Positions 27,626-36,318 of a stretch of DNA of 64,000 nt are shown here, piece after piece. Both the position numbers and the translations under genes were made by a program. The stretch spans positions 1,302,001-1,366,000 of the forward strand of contig CANMBD010000001.1 in assembly GCA_947495985.1 (NCBI GenBank). Direction: 5' to 3'. The stretch's first letter is position 1. Each line of letters begins with the position of its first letter. The notes below the pieces were generated by a model. The model saw only the letters and a list, made by a program, of their open reading frames with translations, searched no databases and was not told the DNA's origin. Origin of the DNA: an uncultured Sphingomonadaceae bacterium. Its GTDB lineage: Bacteria > Pseudomonadota > Alphaproteobacteria > Sphingomonadales > Sphingomonadaceae.

Positions 27626-27961
27626 TCATATTTGCTTTTGCGTCTCATCTCCGGATGATTTTTCACGCAACAGATCTGGCCGGAAATGACCTCTTTCAAA
27701 TATGCGTGCGCTTTTTGAAAACGGGCTTCTTTTTGGAAGCTCGCCTGCAAAAAACTTGATCCGATCTTCCATCAATCCCCTGCTGCCGTGCACTGGTTTC
27801 ACAGCAGCGCCGCCACGTCGCGCAATATAGGCACGAGCGGAAGGAGACAGAGTCTGACGCGCGATCGCATGCGCAATCAGCGCATCATGCGCGCTGCCTG
27901 CTGGTGCATCCGGTTCGGCACTGGTCTTTGCCAGACTCTTGTGAGGGAAGTTCATTTCCAT
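27626..27961 (-). CDS. Hypothetical basic protein
   Basis: About 111 residues from the ATG at 27961, which has AGAAGGG 7 bases upstream. The sequence is Ala/Pro/Arg-rich, with SPSARAYIARRGGAAVKPVH in the middle and a basic C-terminal half (SKSARIFERGHFRPDLLRE). No membrane segment, signal peptide or known domain is visible. The strong ribosome site and the fit between sciP and the divergent mnmA support a real gene. Function unknown. Confidence 0.55.
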   Translation of the reverse strand: MEMNFPHKSLAKTSAEPDAPAGSAHDALIAHAIARQTLSPSARAYIARRGGAAVKPVHGSRGLMEDRIKFFAGELPKRSPFSKSARIFERGHFRPDLLREKSSGDETQKQI

Positions 27962-28159
27962 GAACACCCTTCTAGCGACGAAGGTATAAACATCCGTAAA
28001 GGTGATGTTCACGGGGTCTTAGGACTGGTTAAGCAAATCTTCCTTTCAATTCGCATTTTCGTCCCAATATGAACCATAGCGGGATTTAGCGCAGGTTTTT
28101 GGCCCGAAATTTCACTATACTGGCACTCTGCACGGTTCATCGTTAAAGGACGTGGCGAT

Positions 28160-29293
28160 ATGACAGACCGAATCAACAATCAATTTCAGCTCGGGGACGA
28201 TCTGACCGGCAAGCGCATCGTGGTTGCGATGTCCGGCGGTGTCGATTCGAGCGTTGTCGCCGCTCTCGCTGCGCGGACGGGCGCAGAGACTATCGGTATT
28301 ACGCTACAGCTCTATGATCATGGCGAAGCGGTTGGCCGCGCCGGCAGCTGCTGTGCCGGTCAGGATATTCGCGATGCCAGGCAGGTGGCGGAGAAACTCG
28401 GCATAGCTCACTATGTTTTTGATCATGCGAGCCGCTTTCAGGAATCGGTGATGGACGTCTTCGCCGATGAATATATGGCTGGACGGACGCCTATCCCATG
28501 TGTGCAGTGTAATATGGGAGTCAAGTTTACCGACCTGCTCAATCTGTCGCGCGAGCTTGGTGCTGACTGCCTTGCCACGGGCCATTATGTTCGGCGCGTG
28601 ATGGGCGAAGATGGCTCCGAACTGCACCGCGCGATGGATCCTGCGCGGGACCAGAGCTATTTTCTGTTCGCTACGACACAGGATCAGCTGGACTATCTGC
28701 GCTTTCCGCTCGGCGGCATGCCTAAAGATGACGTGCGCGAGATCGCCAAGGAAATGGGCCTTGCCGTCGCCTTCAAACCGGATAGTCAGGACATCTGCTT
28801 CGTGCCCGATGGTGATTACGCCAAAGTCGTACGCAAGCTGCGCCCTGAAGCCGATGATGATGGCGAGATTGTTCATATCGATGGCACCGTCATGGGCCGG
28901 CACAAGGGTCTGATCCACTATACAGTGGGTCAGCGCAAGGGACTGGAAATCGGCGGACAAGCAGAGCCGCTTTATGTCATTCGTCTCGAACCGGAAACCA
29001 AACGCGTCTTTGTCGGGCCGAAACAGGCTTTGGCAGTGGCGTCCGCGACCTTACGTGATATCAACTGGATTGGCGGCGACTTTGAGGGACCCATGCAGGT
29101 CAAGGTCCGCTCCATGGCTAAACCTACCCATGCCCGACTGGAAGGCGATACGCTGCGCTTCCACAATCCCGAATATGGCGTATCCCCGGGACAGGCGGCG
29201 GTCTTCTATCATAAAGATCGCGTACTCGGTGGTGGCTGGATTGAGAAAACCGGTGCGGTTTCCCAGCAATGGTTGGCCGCTGCCACGGCCTGA
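28160..29293 (+). CDS. mnmA: tRNA-specific 2-thiouridylase MnmA
   Basis: MnmA adds sulfur to U34 in the wobble position of tRNA-Glu, Gln and Lys in an ATP-dependent reaction. The PP-loop SGGVDS is at residues 25-30, the catalytic cysteines appear in [12 protein letters not shown] (about 114) and [12 protein letters not shown] (about 213), and the C-terminal PUA-like part includes [17 protein letters not shown]. The 377-residue length is normal. Cytoplasmic housekeeping gene, start after AAAGGACGTGGCGAT. Confidence 0.97.
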   Translation: MTDRINNQFQLGDDLTGKRIVVAMSGGVDSSVVAALAARTGAETIGITLQLYDHGEAVGRAGSCCAGQDIRDARQVAEKLGIAHYVFDHASRFQESVMDVFADEYMAGRTPIPCVQCNMGVKFTDLLNLSRELGADCLATGHYVRRVMGEDGSELHRAMDPARDQSYFLFATTQDQLDYLRFPLGGMPKDDVREIAKEMGLAVAFKPDSQDICFVPDGDYAKVVRKLRPEADDDGEIVHIDGTVMGRHKGLIHYTVGQRKGLEIGGQAEPLYVIRLEPETKRVFVGPKQALAVASATLRDINWIGGDFEGPMQVKVRSMAKPTHARLEGDTLRFHNPEYGVSPGQAAVFYHKDRVLGGGWIEKTGAVSQQWLAAATA

Positions 29294-29301
29294 ACCGCCG
29301 A

Positions 29302-29676
29302 TTAGTCGGCTTCGGCCCCAGTCAGGATCACACAGCCCCAACCTTCACGAAATTCAGCTGTGGCCGATGCCAGCAGCGGGACTGATGCGGTAACGCGGCG
29401 CTTCTCGTCATCCAGCGAAAGGCCGATTACTTCCATACCGGGTTCAAAATCCTTCTTGCAGTCCGTCAGGTCACGCCCGCCCACATAGTGACAAGAACAG
29501 GCGACGCGGGCCCCGTATGCAGTTCCGATGCCCAACTGCCCTTTGATAAAGCTATAGTTATAGGCGAATACGGCGGCCAGGATCAGGATGAATAGCGCAA
29601 GCACATATATGGCCACCCGGCCTTTGCGGCTTTTGGGCTGGGATGCGGTTTCGGGATTGTTATTTACGGTTGCCAT
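29302..29676 (-). CDS. Single-pass membrane protein resembling the N-terminal domain of serine hydrolases
   Basis: A 124-residue protein with one N-terminal membrane segment (VAIYVLALFILILAAVFAYN) and a periplasmic domain reading GTAYGARVACSCHYVGGRD, then VTASVPLLASATAEF and REGWGCVILTG. Many sphingomonad serine hydrolases of the beta-lactamase class begin with a very similar stretch (AKTLCSxVFVSGR...YREGLGCTL pattern, from memory) in front of the catalytic domain. Here it is a separate gene, divergent from a serine hydrolase that lacks that stretch. The four cysteines could form disulfides. Confidence 0.75.
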   Translation of the reverse strand: MATVNNNPETASQPKSRKGRVAIYVLALFILILAAVFAYNYSFIKGQLGIGTAYGARVACSCHYVGGRDLTDCKKDFEPGMEVIGLSLDDEKRRVTASVPLLASATAEFREGWGCVILTGAEAD

Positions 29677-29699
29677 AGCTGCACCTATTGGTGCAACGC

Positions 29700-30848
29700 A
29701 TGCTGATGCACAAGATTAAAATCGCCACCCTGTCCGCACTTGCTCTTACCCTCTCTGGTTGCGGTGCCAGTGATGGGCCTGCAGCGCCGCCGCCCAAAAC
29801 CGCTGAAGAGCTTGCCTATATCGCGGATGCCAGCCCAATTCCGAAAGCCCGGCTGGACGCGGCCATTTCTCCATTATTCGAAGACCCCACCATGGCCGAA
29901 ACCCGCGCCGTGCTGATCATGCACCGCGGAGAGATTATCGCTGAACGCTATGGCGAAGGCTATGATGAGGATACACGCTTTATCAGCTGGTCGATGGCGA
30001 AATCCTTTACCGGTGCGCTGATCGGCTTTCTGGTTGCCGATGGCCGACTGGTGCTTGATGACCCTGCCCCGGTCCCCGCCTGGCAGCGGCCCGGGGATCC
30101 GCGCGGCGACATAACCCTGCGTCAATTGATCCATATGTCATCGGGCCTTGATCATACCGAGGTGCCGGAAGAAAATGGCGCGACCGTGTTCGAGGCCGAT
30201 ACCAACCGCATGCTGTTTCTCGACGGCGCAGCCGATGCAGCGGGTTATGCCGAAGCGCGCCCGATGGAAGCGGAACCCGGCGCGAAATTCGAATATAGCA
30301 CGGCGACCAGCATGATCCTGGCCGACATTATCACGCGGACATTGACCAAGAGCACCGACCCCGAGGTGCGCCGAAGCACGGCCATGCGTTTCATTCGCGG
30401 GCGCCTGCTCGAACCGCTGGGCATGGACGGCACCTATTTCGAATTTGATGCCAACGGAACATTTCTGGGTGGCAGCATCATTCAAGCCAGCGCCCGCGAC
30501 TATGCCACATTCGGTGAATTTCTTCGCAATAATGGCGCGCGCAAAGGGGCTCAGCATCTCCCCGTCAGCTGGGTCCAGTTCATGCGGACATCTTCTGCCA
30601 ATGATCCAGCCTATGGAGGGCATATCTGGCTGAACAAGAAACGCCCGGAAGGCCGCAACCAAGTGTTGTTCCCCGATATGGCTCCCGACACAGTATTCGG
30701 CGCCCTTGGCCATCTGGGTCAGCAAATCATCGTATCACCGGAACAAAAACTGACGGTTGTCAGGCTGGGCAAGACGCAGGATGATGTAAACCGGCCGATG
30801 AGCGATCAGGTCGGGCGGATCGTGTCGCTGTTCCCAGTCAGCAACTAG
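29700..30848 (+). CDS. Serine hydrolase, beta-lactamase/NylB-like family, lipoprotein
   Basis: About 382 residues. The start MLMHKIKI leads to a lipoprotein signal with lipobox LSGC. The catalytic Ser-x-x-Lys is SMAK in SWSMAKSFTGALIGFLV, and a Tyr-x-x motif occurs at KFEYSTATSMILADII. The order and spacing match penicillin-binding-protein-like esterases and 6-aminohexanoate-dimer-hydrolase relatives; substrate unknown. I use ATG 29700 (29706 is an alternative); a TTG at 29688 is less likely. It is divergent from the small membrane protein, only about 23 bases apart, so their promoters must overlap. Confidence 0.9.
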   Translation: MLMHKIKIATLSALALTLSGCGASDGPAAPPPKTAEELAYIADASPIPKARLDAAISPLFEDPTMAETRAVLIMHRGEIIAERYGEGYDEDTRFISWSMAKSFTGALIGFLVADGRLVLDDPAPVPAWQRPGDPRGDITLRQLIHMSSGLDHTEVPEENGATVFEADTNRMLFLDGAADAAGYAEARPMEAEPGAKFEYSTATSMILADIITRTLTKSTDPEVRRSTAMRFIRGRLLEPLGMDGTYFEFDANGTFLGGSIIQASARDYATFGEFLRNNGARKGAQHLPVSWVQFMRTSSANDPAYGGHIWLNKKRPEGRNQVLFPDMAPDTVFGALGHLGQQIIVSPEQKLTVVRLGKTQDDVNRPMSDQVGRIVSLFPVSN

Positions 30849-30854
30849 AATAGT

Positions 30855-31661
30855 TTATAAACGAAACTGCCCCTCGACCACCGTCACACATTTACCGCCA
30901 AGCCAGGCCTTTTCGCCATCCAGACGGCATTGTACATAGCCGCCCCGGCCACTGGCCTGATAAGCGGTAAAGCTGTCCCGGCCCAGTTGCTTTGCCCAAT
31001 AAGGTGTCAGCACGGCATGAGCAGAACCGGTGACACTATCTTCATCAACCCCGCCACCAGGGACGAAGACACGGCTCAACGCATCGGTATCCTTGCCTGG
31101 AGCGGTGCAGATAAACTGTTCGTTCCCCAAAGCCACCAGCGCTTTCAGGTCCGGTTTTAACGCCAGAACCTCATCTGCGGTCTCATAGCGGATGACATTA
31201 TAACGCCCTTCATGAAACTGGGTATCGATCGGCGTCCCGCCAACCAGAGCAACAATATCTGGCAATGCTTTTGGTGATGGTGGATAGGCAGGCAATTCCA
31301 ACGCATAGCCGTCACCTTCACGGGTCATGGTCAGCACTCCGGCTTTACGGGTCCGAAAGGTGACCTGATCCATGTCCGGATTTTGCGACAGGATGATATG
31401 CCCACTGGCCAGCGTCGCATGACCGCATAGTGCAATCTCCACCGTCGGCGTGAACCAGCGCAGTTCATAATCCGCTTCGCCGGTTACATCGGGCAAGTAA
31501 AATGCGGTTTCCGCAAAATTATTCTCTTCACCAATTGCTTGCAGCACTTCGTCATCGAGCCAGCTTTCCAGCGGCATCACCGCCGCCTGATTGCCGGTAA
31601 AGGGCCGCTCGGCAAAAGCATCGACATGATAATAGGGCAATATTTGGGTGTCACGGGTCAT
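30855..31661 (-). CDS. PhzF family isomerase-like protein
   Basis: A 268-residue two-lobed protein of the PhzF family. The N-terminus VDAFAERPFTGNQAAVMPLE and the catalytic glutamate region NNFAETAFYLP are clear, as is the second-lobe FVPGGGVDEDSVTGSAHAVL. PhzF itself isomerises a phenazine precursor, but most family members have unknown substrates and there is no phenazine operon here. The start overlaps the pdxH stop by 4 bases, so the two genes are translated in sequence. Confidence 0.92.
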   Translation of the reverse strand: MTRDTQILPYYHVDAFAERPFTGNQAAVMPLESWLDDEVLQAIGEENNFAETAFYLPDVTGEADYELRWFTPTVEIALCGHATLASGHIILSQNPDMDQVTFRTRKAGVLTMTREGDGYALELPAYPPSPKALPDIVALVGGTPIDTQFHEGRYNVIRYETADEVLALKPDLKALVALGNEQFICTAPGKDTDALSRVFVPGGGVDEDSVTGSAHAVLTPYWAKQLGRDSFTAYQASGRGGYVQCRLDGEKAWLGGKCVTVVEGQFRL

Positions 31662-32245
31662 GGGTAAAGCATTCCTTCGATCCAGCTTTCGTCACTATCA
31701 TTGGCCCGCATAAAGGTCCGCCGTTCGTGCAGACGATGCTCGCGGTCCTGCCAGAACTCAAATCGCCTAGGCACAAGACGATAGCCCGACCAATGCGGTG
31801 GACGAGTCACGTCCTGCCCATCAAAACGCGCTTTCACTTCTTCAAAGCGCGCTTCAAAAGTCGCGCGGCTGTCCAACGGCCGCGATTGATCCGATGCCCA
31901 GGCACCCAATTGCGAATCCCGGCTGCGCGTCTCAAAATAGGCGTCAGCAATCTGATCAGATACAGTTGATAGATTACCTTCAATGCGGATTTGCCGGCGC
32001 ACGCTTTTCCAATGGAATAAAATCGCCGCTTTCGGGTTGGCTGCGATATCCGCCGCTTTCCGGCTCTCCTGATTGGTATAGAAAATAAAGCCATCGCGAT
32101 CATATCCCTTGAGCAGGACCATTCTCGCCGCTGGCTGGCCGCTGGCATCGGCAGTTGCGATGGTCATCGCATTGCTGTCATTCAGCTCGGTTTCACGAGC
32201 CTCGTCATACCAAGTGTCGAAGATGGAGAAAGGATCAGATGTCAT
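31658..32245 (-). CDS. pdxH: Pyridoxamine 5'-phosphate oxidase
   Basis: PdxH oxidises pyridoxine or pyridoxamine phosphate to pyridoxal phosphate using FMN. Visible motifs are ARMVLLKGYDRDGFIFYTN for FMN binding, IRIEGNLSTVSDQIADAYF, SRDSQLGAWASDQS, and the C-terminal VPRRFEFWQDREHRLHER signature. At 195 residues it is slightly shorter than the E. coli enzyme, as is common in alphaproteobacteria. First gene of a two-gene operon with the PhzF-like gene. Confidence 0.95.
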   Translation of the reverse strand: MTSDPFSIFDTWYDEARETELNDSNAMTIATADASGQPAARMVLLKGYDRDGFIFYTNQESRKAADIAANPKAAILFHWKSVRRQIRIEGNLSTVSDQIADAYFETRSRDSQLGAWASDQSRPLDSRATFEARFEEVKARFDGQDVTRPPHWSGYRLVPRRFEFWQDREHRLHERRTFMRANDSDESWIEGMLYP

Positions 32246-32378
32246 AGGACCGCCTGTATCAGGGTGGTTGCATGCAGGAAAGCCTTTGAATTCCGTTTCT
32301 GCCCCATCTCCCGATATTTTAGCCGTCCCCTCTTCAAAAACCCACCGAATGACCGTTCAATTGTTCAGGACCAACAAT

Positions 32379-32726
32379 ATGGACAAGACAATGCCTCAGT
32401 TACAAACGACCGATGATCTTCAAATCGCACCGCCGTGCCACAGGAAAAATCCACGGGAAGCTGTTGAGGCGAAGATATTTATCAGGCAGGCGAATTCACA
32501 GTTGTTTCGCACGACCCTCTCGGACTTGTCCGTTTCAGGCTTCAGAATGACGAGCTACACTGACCTTGACCCCAAGAAACCGGTTTATATCCGGCTGCCT
32601 GGAATTCAGACGCTAAGCGCCATGATCAAATGGAACGATTATCAGGACTATGGGTGTGAGTTCAGAAACGAACTGCATCCCGCTGTGCTGGAACATCTGT
32701 TGAGTAAGCTGCGAGCGTTTCAATAG
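32379..32726 (+). CDS. PilZ domain protein
   Basis: About 115 residues from ATG 32379, preceded by CAGGA at about 8 bases. The PilZ fold is suggested by RKNPREAVEAKIFIRQ, the DLSVSGFRM strand-turn (the D-x-S-x-x-G c-di-GMP motif) and a closing MIKWNDYQDYGCEFRNEL segment. The N-terminal arginine motif is weak (CHRKNPRE), so c-di-GMP binding is likely but not certain. Single domain, cytoplasmic, convergent with the XpaC gene. Confidence 0.85.
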   Translation: MDKTMPQLQTTDDLQIAPPCHRKNPREAVEAKIFIRQANSQLFRTTLSDLSVSGFRMTSYTDLDPKKPVYIRLPGIQTLSAMIKWNDYQDYGCEFRNELHPAVLEHLLSKLRAFQ

Positions 32727-32760
32727 CAGTTCGAGAACTGATCAGCACGTCTTACAACAG

Positions 32761-33474
32761 CTATTGCGCTTCCCCAGTCTTGTCATATTTTAGTTCCAGA
32801 TAGCGGCCACGGATCGACAGATTGTCGATATCGCCCTTCGCTATCTGTTGCGTGACACCGGAAATTTCTTTTTCGATCAACGAAAGACCACTAACCAGCT
32901 GTTCGTCCGGTGATTTCCCAGAATCATTGCTTTTCGTGCGCATGGATGCCGGTATCGCGCGATAACCCGAGATCAGTTCTGGCAGATGCTCCCCCATCAG
33001 CTTGCGCACTTCATAAGCAGCCGGCTCCGCTTCATCGAGCTTTTGCAGCTGTGGTGACAACATGTCGAGCTGCGTACCGATATCGTTGACAATCTTCACG
33101 GCTGGCGGGGGCAATAGCGGCCGCTGTGCTTCCAACCATATCTCGGTTTTCCCTGCCAGGGTTTTCAAGTCTGATTGCACCAGAGTATCCGGCGTTGGAA
33201 TCTTCATTTTGGGAAATTTCATCGCCGCCCAGATGCCACCTGCAATCAAGCCAGCCGAAATCATCACGCCCCAAAAACCGATACCGTTCAATATTCCGCC
33301 AATAACACTGGCGCCGACAAGCACACCGGCGGTGACTATCGCGGCCCGTGCCAGTTTCTTGCGGAAATAACCGCGCTTCAAGCCTCTCGACCGCTCACCA
33401 ATGGATTCTGCAAATTTGTAGCTGCGATAATAGTTCGCGGCATTGTCGTAAATTTGCTGATTGCTCTCGCTCAT
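32761..33474 (-). CDS. XpaC-like protein (5-bromo-4-chloroindolyl phosphate hydrolysis family)
   Basis: A 237-residue protein with two close hydrophobic segments (AAIVTAGVLVGASVIGGILN and FWGVMISAGLIAGGIWAAM) followed by a long helical C-terminal half. It matches the XpaC family, whose name comes from a Bacillus phenotype rather than a proven enzyme. It starts 5 bases after the TelA stop; XpaC-TelA pairing is common and suggests one membrane-associated complex. Confidence 0.85.
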   Translation of the reverse strand: MSESNQQIYDNAANYYRSYKFAESIGERSRGLKRGYFRKKLARAAIVTAGVLVGASVIGGILNGIGFWGVMISAGLIAGGIWAAMKFPKMKIPTPDTLVQSDLKTLAGKTEIWLEAQRPLLPPPAVKIVNDIGTQLDMLSPQLQKLDEAEPAAYEVRKLMGEHLPELISGYRAIPASMRTKSNDSGKSPDEQLVSGLSLIEKEISGVTQQIAKGDIDNLSIRGRYLELKYDKTGEAQ

Positions 33475-33479
33475 GCGCC

Positions 33480-34700
33480 TTATTCCTCAAGCGCACTCAG
33501 TGGATTTTCGGAAGGCGCTTCGAGAGCGGCTTTGTCCTGCCCTTCGGCGCGGGCGATATAACCTTTTGATTTCTCGATCTCGCCGGACAGCGAGTTCACT
33601 GTGGTTTTCATGTTCTCCAGCGCCTTGATCTTGAACGTGTCAATATTGTCCATTGTGTCGTAGACGTTCTGGAACGCACGCTGCAGCGTTTCGAGCGGGA
33701 TAGTCGCTGATGCGGCTTGCTCGTGTATCTGTGCTGTCTGGTTTTTCAGCATGTCGCCTGTACTGTCGATAATACCGGCGGTAGTCGTGTTCAGCGAAGT
33801 GATCTGATCGAGTACGAGCTTTTGATTGGTCAGTGCTTGCGCCACCGTCACACCCGTGCGCAGCGCGCTCACGGTTGTGGTGCTGGCACGGTCGACACCC
33901 TTGACCAATTCGACATTGTTTTTCTTGACCAGATCAAGCGCCAGATAGCCTTGTACCGTGACTGCCATTTGGGTCAGCAAATCCTGAGTCCGCTGGCGCA
34001 CATAGAAAAGCGCGCTTTCACGAATTGCCTTGGCTTTCGCGGGATCGGTGGCGTCCAACTCGGCTGCTTTATCTTCCAGACGCTGGTCCATGACTTTGGA
34101 AACATGGATCATCTGTTCGAGCCGGCCCATGGCCGCCCACAGATTTTTGCGCTCGACATCAATCGCGGCATTGTCCATCAGCAATTCGTCTTTGCCGCCC
34201 TGCAAGCGGGAGAGAATAGAAGAGATATGACCTTGCGCGCTCTTATAGCCATCAAAATAGTTGCGTAGCTTGGAACCGAAAGGGATGATCCCGAACAGCT
34301 TGCGCGGTGCCAGAAGGTTTCCGCGTTTACCGGGATCCAGATCCTCGACCGTCCGGCGAAGTTCCGTCAGGTCAGCACCAATGCCTGACTCTTCATCCAT
34401 GGTACGGATGGGACGATCCAGAAAGCGGTTGGATTGGCCAGCTGCATCGGCAATCTCCTTGCGGCCCATATTGGTTATCTGGTCAACTTTCTTGCCGAAT
34501 TCCGGGCTATTTTCGTCCTGGGCCACCAGATCATCGATGAAGCTATCGACCTTCTCTTCCAGCTTGGACTTTACTTCGTCACCAACTGGCACCAGCCCGG
34601 CGGCCTTCGTCGGAGAAACGGCAACAACCGGATCAGGGGGGGTCAGGGTCAGGTCCTCGGTTGCGGTAATCGTCTCGGTCGCCATTGGCTCAATCTCCAT
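33480..34700 (-). CDS. TelA family toxic anion resistance protein
   Basis: A 406-residue, mostly helical protein. GLVPVGDEVKSKLEEKVDSF, NLLAPRKLFGIIPFGSKLRNYFDGYKSAQ and the later KNQTAQIHEQAASATI, ETLQRAFQNVYDTMDNID segments identify TelA/KlaA-type proteins. Members are linked to tellurite, cell-envelope antibiotic or colicin tolerance; no catalytic site is known. A second possible start is MATETITA at 34685. First gene of the telA-xpaC operon, with a 24-base inverted repeat about 70-93 bases upstream of the start. Confidence 0.9.
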   Translation of the reverse strand: MEIEPMATETITATEDLTLTPPDPVVAVSPTKAAGLVPVGDEVKSKLEEKVDSFIDDLVAQDENSPEFGKKVDQITNMGRKEIADAAGQSNRFLDRPIRTMDEESGIGADLTELRRTVEDLDPGKRGNLLAPRKLFGIIPFGSKLRNYFDGYKSAQGHISSILSRLQGGKDELLMDNAAIDVERKNLWAAMGRLEQMIHVSKVMDQRLEDKAAELDATDPAKAKAIRESALFYVRQRTQDLLTQMAVTVQGYLALDLVKKNNVELVKGVDRASTTTVSALRTGVTVAQALTNQKLVLDQITSLNTTTAGIIDSTGDMLKNQTAQIHEQAASATIPLETLQRAFQNVYDTMDNIDTFKIKALENMKTTVNSLSGEIEKSKGYIARAEGQDKAALEAPSENPLSALEE

Positions 34701-34769
34701 ATAGCTGCCTCTAGTGCAGCGCTCCTCTCATAAATGGATGCAAATGCACCACTTTTCAAGCGTTTCCAC

Positions 34770-34793
34770 ACTGTATTATAAAAATAATACAGT
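34770..34793. promoter_or_regulatory. 24-base inverted repeat upstream of telA, candidate operator
   Basis: Perfect 10-base arms ACTGTATTAT (34770-34779) and ATAATACAGT (34784-34793) flank AAAA. It lies 70-93 bases before the telA start codon, in the promoter region, and about 60 bases downstream of the tesA stop. It is not followed by a T tract in either direction with a GC stem, so an operator is more likely than a terminator. Confidence 0.55.
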
Positions 34794-34854
34794 TAATGAA
34801 GGATTGCGCGCAAGACAGCTAGTGTTTCCAACAGTTTGGCGGCGATATTGGCTA

Positions 34855-35568
34855 TTATCCCTGCAGCGCTTTTTCAACGTCGGGCGCTATCCGCTCAACA
34901 ATCACATCTATGCCTTCAGCATTCGGATGAATACCGTCTGGCAAGATCAGATCAGCCCTGCCGACCACGCCGTCCATGAAAAAAGGATAGAGGCTGGCTT
35001 CATATTTCTTCGCAAGCGCAGGATATATAACATTAAACTGATCGCTAAACTCCTTGCCGAGATTGGGCGGGGCCAACATACCCGTCAGCATCACGGGGAT
35101 ATCCCGATCAGAAAGCTTCTGGACCATGGCTTCCATATTGGCCTGTGTTTCAGAAGGTTTTAGTCCGCGCAGCAGATCATTGCCGCCCAGGCCGAGCAAA
35201 ACCAGGTCAGGTTTTCTGGACAAGCTATCGAGCACAAAATCCATCCGCCGTAGGCCGGCCGCCGATGTGTCGCCTGAAACGCCTGCATTGTGAACTCTCA
35301 CATCCTGCCCAGCCTCATTAAGAGCTTTTTGCAGCTCTGGTGCAAAACCTTCATCGGGTGCCAATCCATAGCCTGCATAAAGGCTGTCACCGAATGCTAC
35401 GATAAGCGTTTCTGCTTCGGTCACGGGTACCTCAGGACTGTCAACGACCGCCTGCTGCTGCTCAACTGGTGCGGAATTTTCCTCCGCTGCCGGACCACAA
35501 GCAATCAGAAGTTGAAGAATTGCAAAGCAAAACCCATATGTCATAAACCTGTTCAACATCGGATACAC
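34855..35568 (-). CDS. tesA: Arylesterase/acyl-CoA thioesterase TesA-like, GDSL family
   Basis: A 237-residue SGNH hydrolase: block I FGDSLYAGYG (Ser about 62), block III LLGLGGNDLLRG and block V DGIHPNAEG with the catalytic Asp-His. TesA hydrolyses acyl esters and thioesters in the periplasm. The N-terminus carries a lipobox (LLIAC, Cys about 24), so this copy may be a lipoprotein, which is less usual. It is divergent from the ABC transporter pair, with only about 9 bases between start codons; the tesA/ybbA/ybbP neighbourhood is conserved widely in Proteobacteria. Confidence 0.93.
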   Translation of the reverse strand: MYPMLNRFMTYGFCFAILQLLIACGPAAEENSAPVEQQQAVVDSPEVPVTEAETLIVAFGDSLYAGYGLAPDEGFAPELQKALNEAGQDVRVHNAGVSGDTSAAGLRRMDFVLDSLSRKPDLVLLGLGGNDLLRGLKPSETQANMEAMVQKLSDRDIPVMLTGMLAPPNLGKEFSDQFNVIYPALAKKYEASLYPFFMDGVVGRADLILPDGIHPNAEGIDVIVERIAPDVEKALQG

Positions 35569-35577
35569 CTTCCCACC

Positions 35578-36318
35578 ATGTTACAAAAAACCGCCGCAAC
35601 CAGCGACGCCGCTAAATCCAAGTCTCATATTGCCATTGATGCGCAAAAAGTCACCCTCTCTTTGGGAGAAGGCGACGCAAGAGTGAATATTTTGAAAGGG
35701 ATTGATCTTTCGATCGATTCCGGCACCACCGTTGCCTTGCTGGGCCCATCCGGATCCGGAAAATCGTCTCTAATGGCGATCTTGTCAGGTCTTGAGCGCG
35801 CCACTGGCGGTACAGTGAATATCGCGGGAGCAGATTTTGGCAAAATGAACGAAGATGAACTTGCCATTGCAAGACGCGGGCGGGTCGGCATTGTCTTGCA
35901 AGCCTTCCATTTGCTGCCCACGATGAGCGCACTGGAAAATGTAGCAGTGCCGCTAGAGCTTGATGGTCAGGAAGATCCCTTTGCGATTGCGGCGAGTGAA
36001 CTAGAGGCGGTTGGGCTTGGCGACCGGCTCGGCCACTATCCCACTCAGTTATCGGGCGGCGAGCAACAACGTGTTGCAATTGCGCGCGCTATGGCTTCAC
36101 GCCCCTCCATTATTTTTGCCGATGAACCAACCGGTAATCTGGATGGAGCAACTGGTGAAATCATTATCGAGCTTTTGTTCGAGCGTCAGAAAGCCAGCAA
36201 CGCCACATTGCTGATGATTACGCATGATCCGGAACTCGCCAAGCGCTGCGACCGCATCATCGAACTGCGTGACGGCATGATTGAGAAAGACAGTGCCGAA
36301 AAGTCTGCACAATCATGA
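35578..36318 (+). CDS. ABC transporter ATP-binding protein, YbbA-like
   Basis: A 246-residue ATPase subunit: Walker [10 protein letters not shown] (about 56-64), Q-loop region, signature [14 protein letters not shown] (about 158) and Walker [14 protein letters not shown]. It resembles LolD/YbbA-type ATPases that work with FtsX-like permeases. I use ATG 35578 (MLQKTAAT); the frame is open upstream through tesA antisense but that is not coding. The permease start overlaps its stop by 4 bases (ATGA). Confidence 0.95.
   Translation: MLQKTAATSDAAKSKSHIAIDAQKVTLSLGEGDARVNILKGIDLSIDSGTTVALLGPSGSGKSSLMAILSGLERATGGTVNIAGADFGKMNEDELAIARRGRVGIVLQAFHLLPTMSALENVAVPLELDGQEDPFAIAASELEAVGLGDRLGHYPTQLSGGEQQRVAIARAMASRPSIIFADEPTGNLDGATGEIIIELLFERQKASNATLLMITHDPELAKRCDRIIELRDGMIEKDSAEKSAQS

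Noticed and set aside
28304-28960. 218-residue frame antisense to mnmA
   Set aside because: mnmA has clear catalytic motifs over the same bases; the antisense frame is a by-product of codon bias.
30138-30725. 195-residue frame antisense to the serine hydrolase
   Set aside because: No start signal or family features, and the hydrolase motifs lie opposite it.
33717-34268. 183-residue plus-strand frame opposite telA
   Set aside because: telA is the coding strand; this frame is cysteine-scattered and without a ribosome site.
34770-34793. Inverted repeat considered as a LexA box because of its CTGT...ACAG ends
   Set aside because: The spacing is CTGT-N14-ACAG, not the N8 of gammaproteobacterial LexA, and alphaproteobacteria use a GTTC-type direct repeat.
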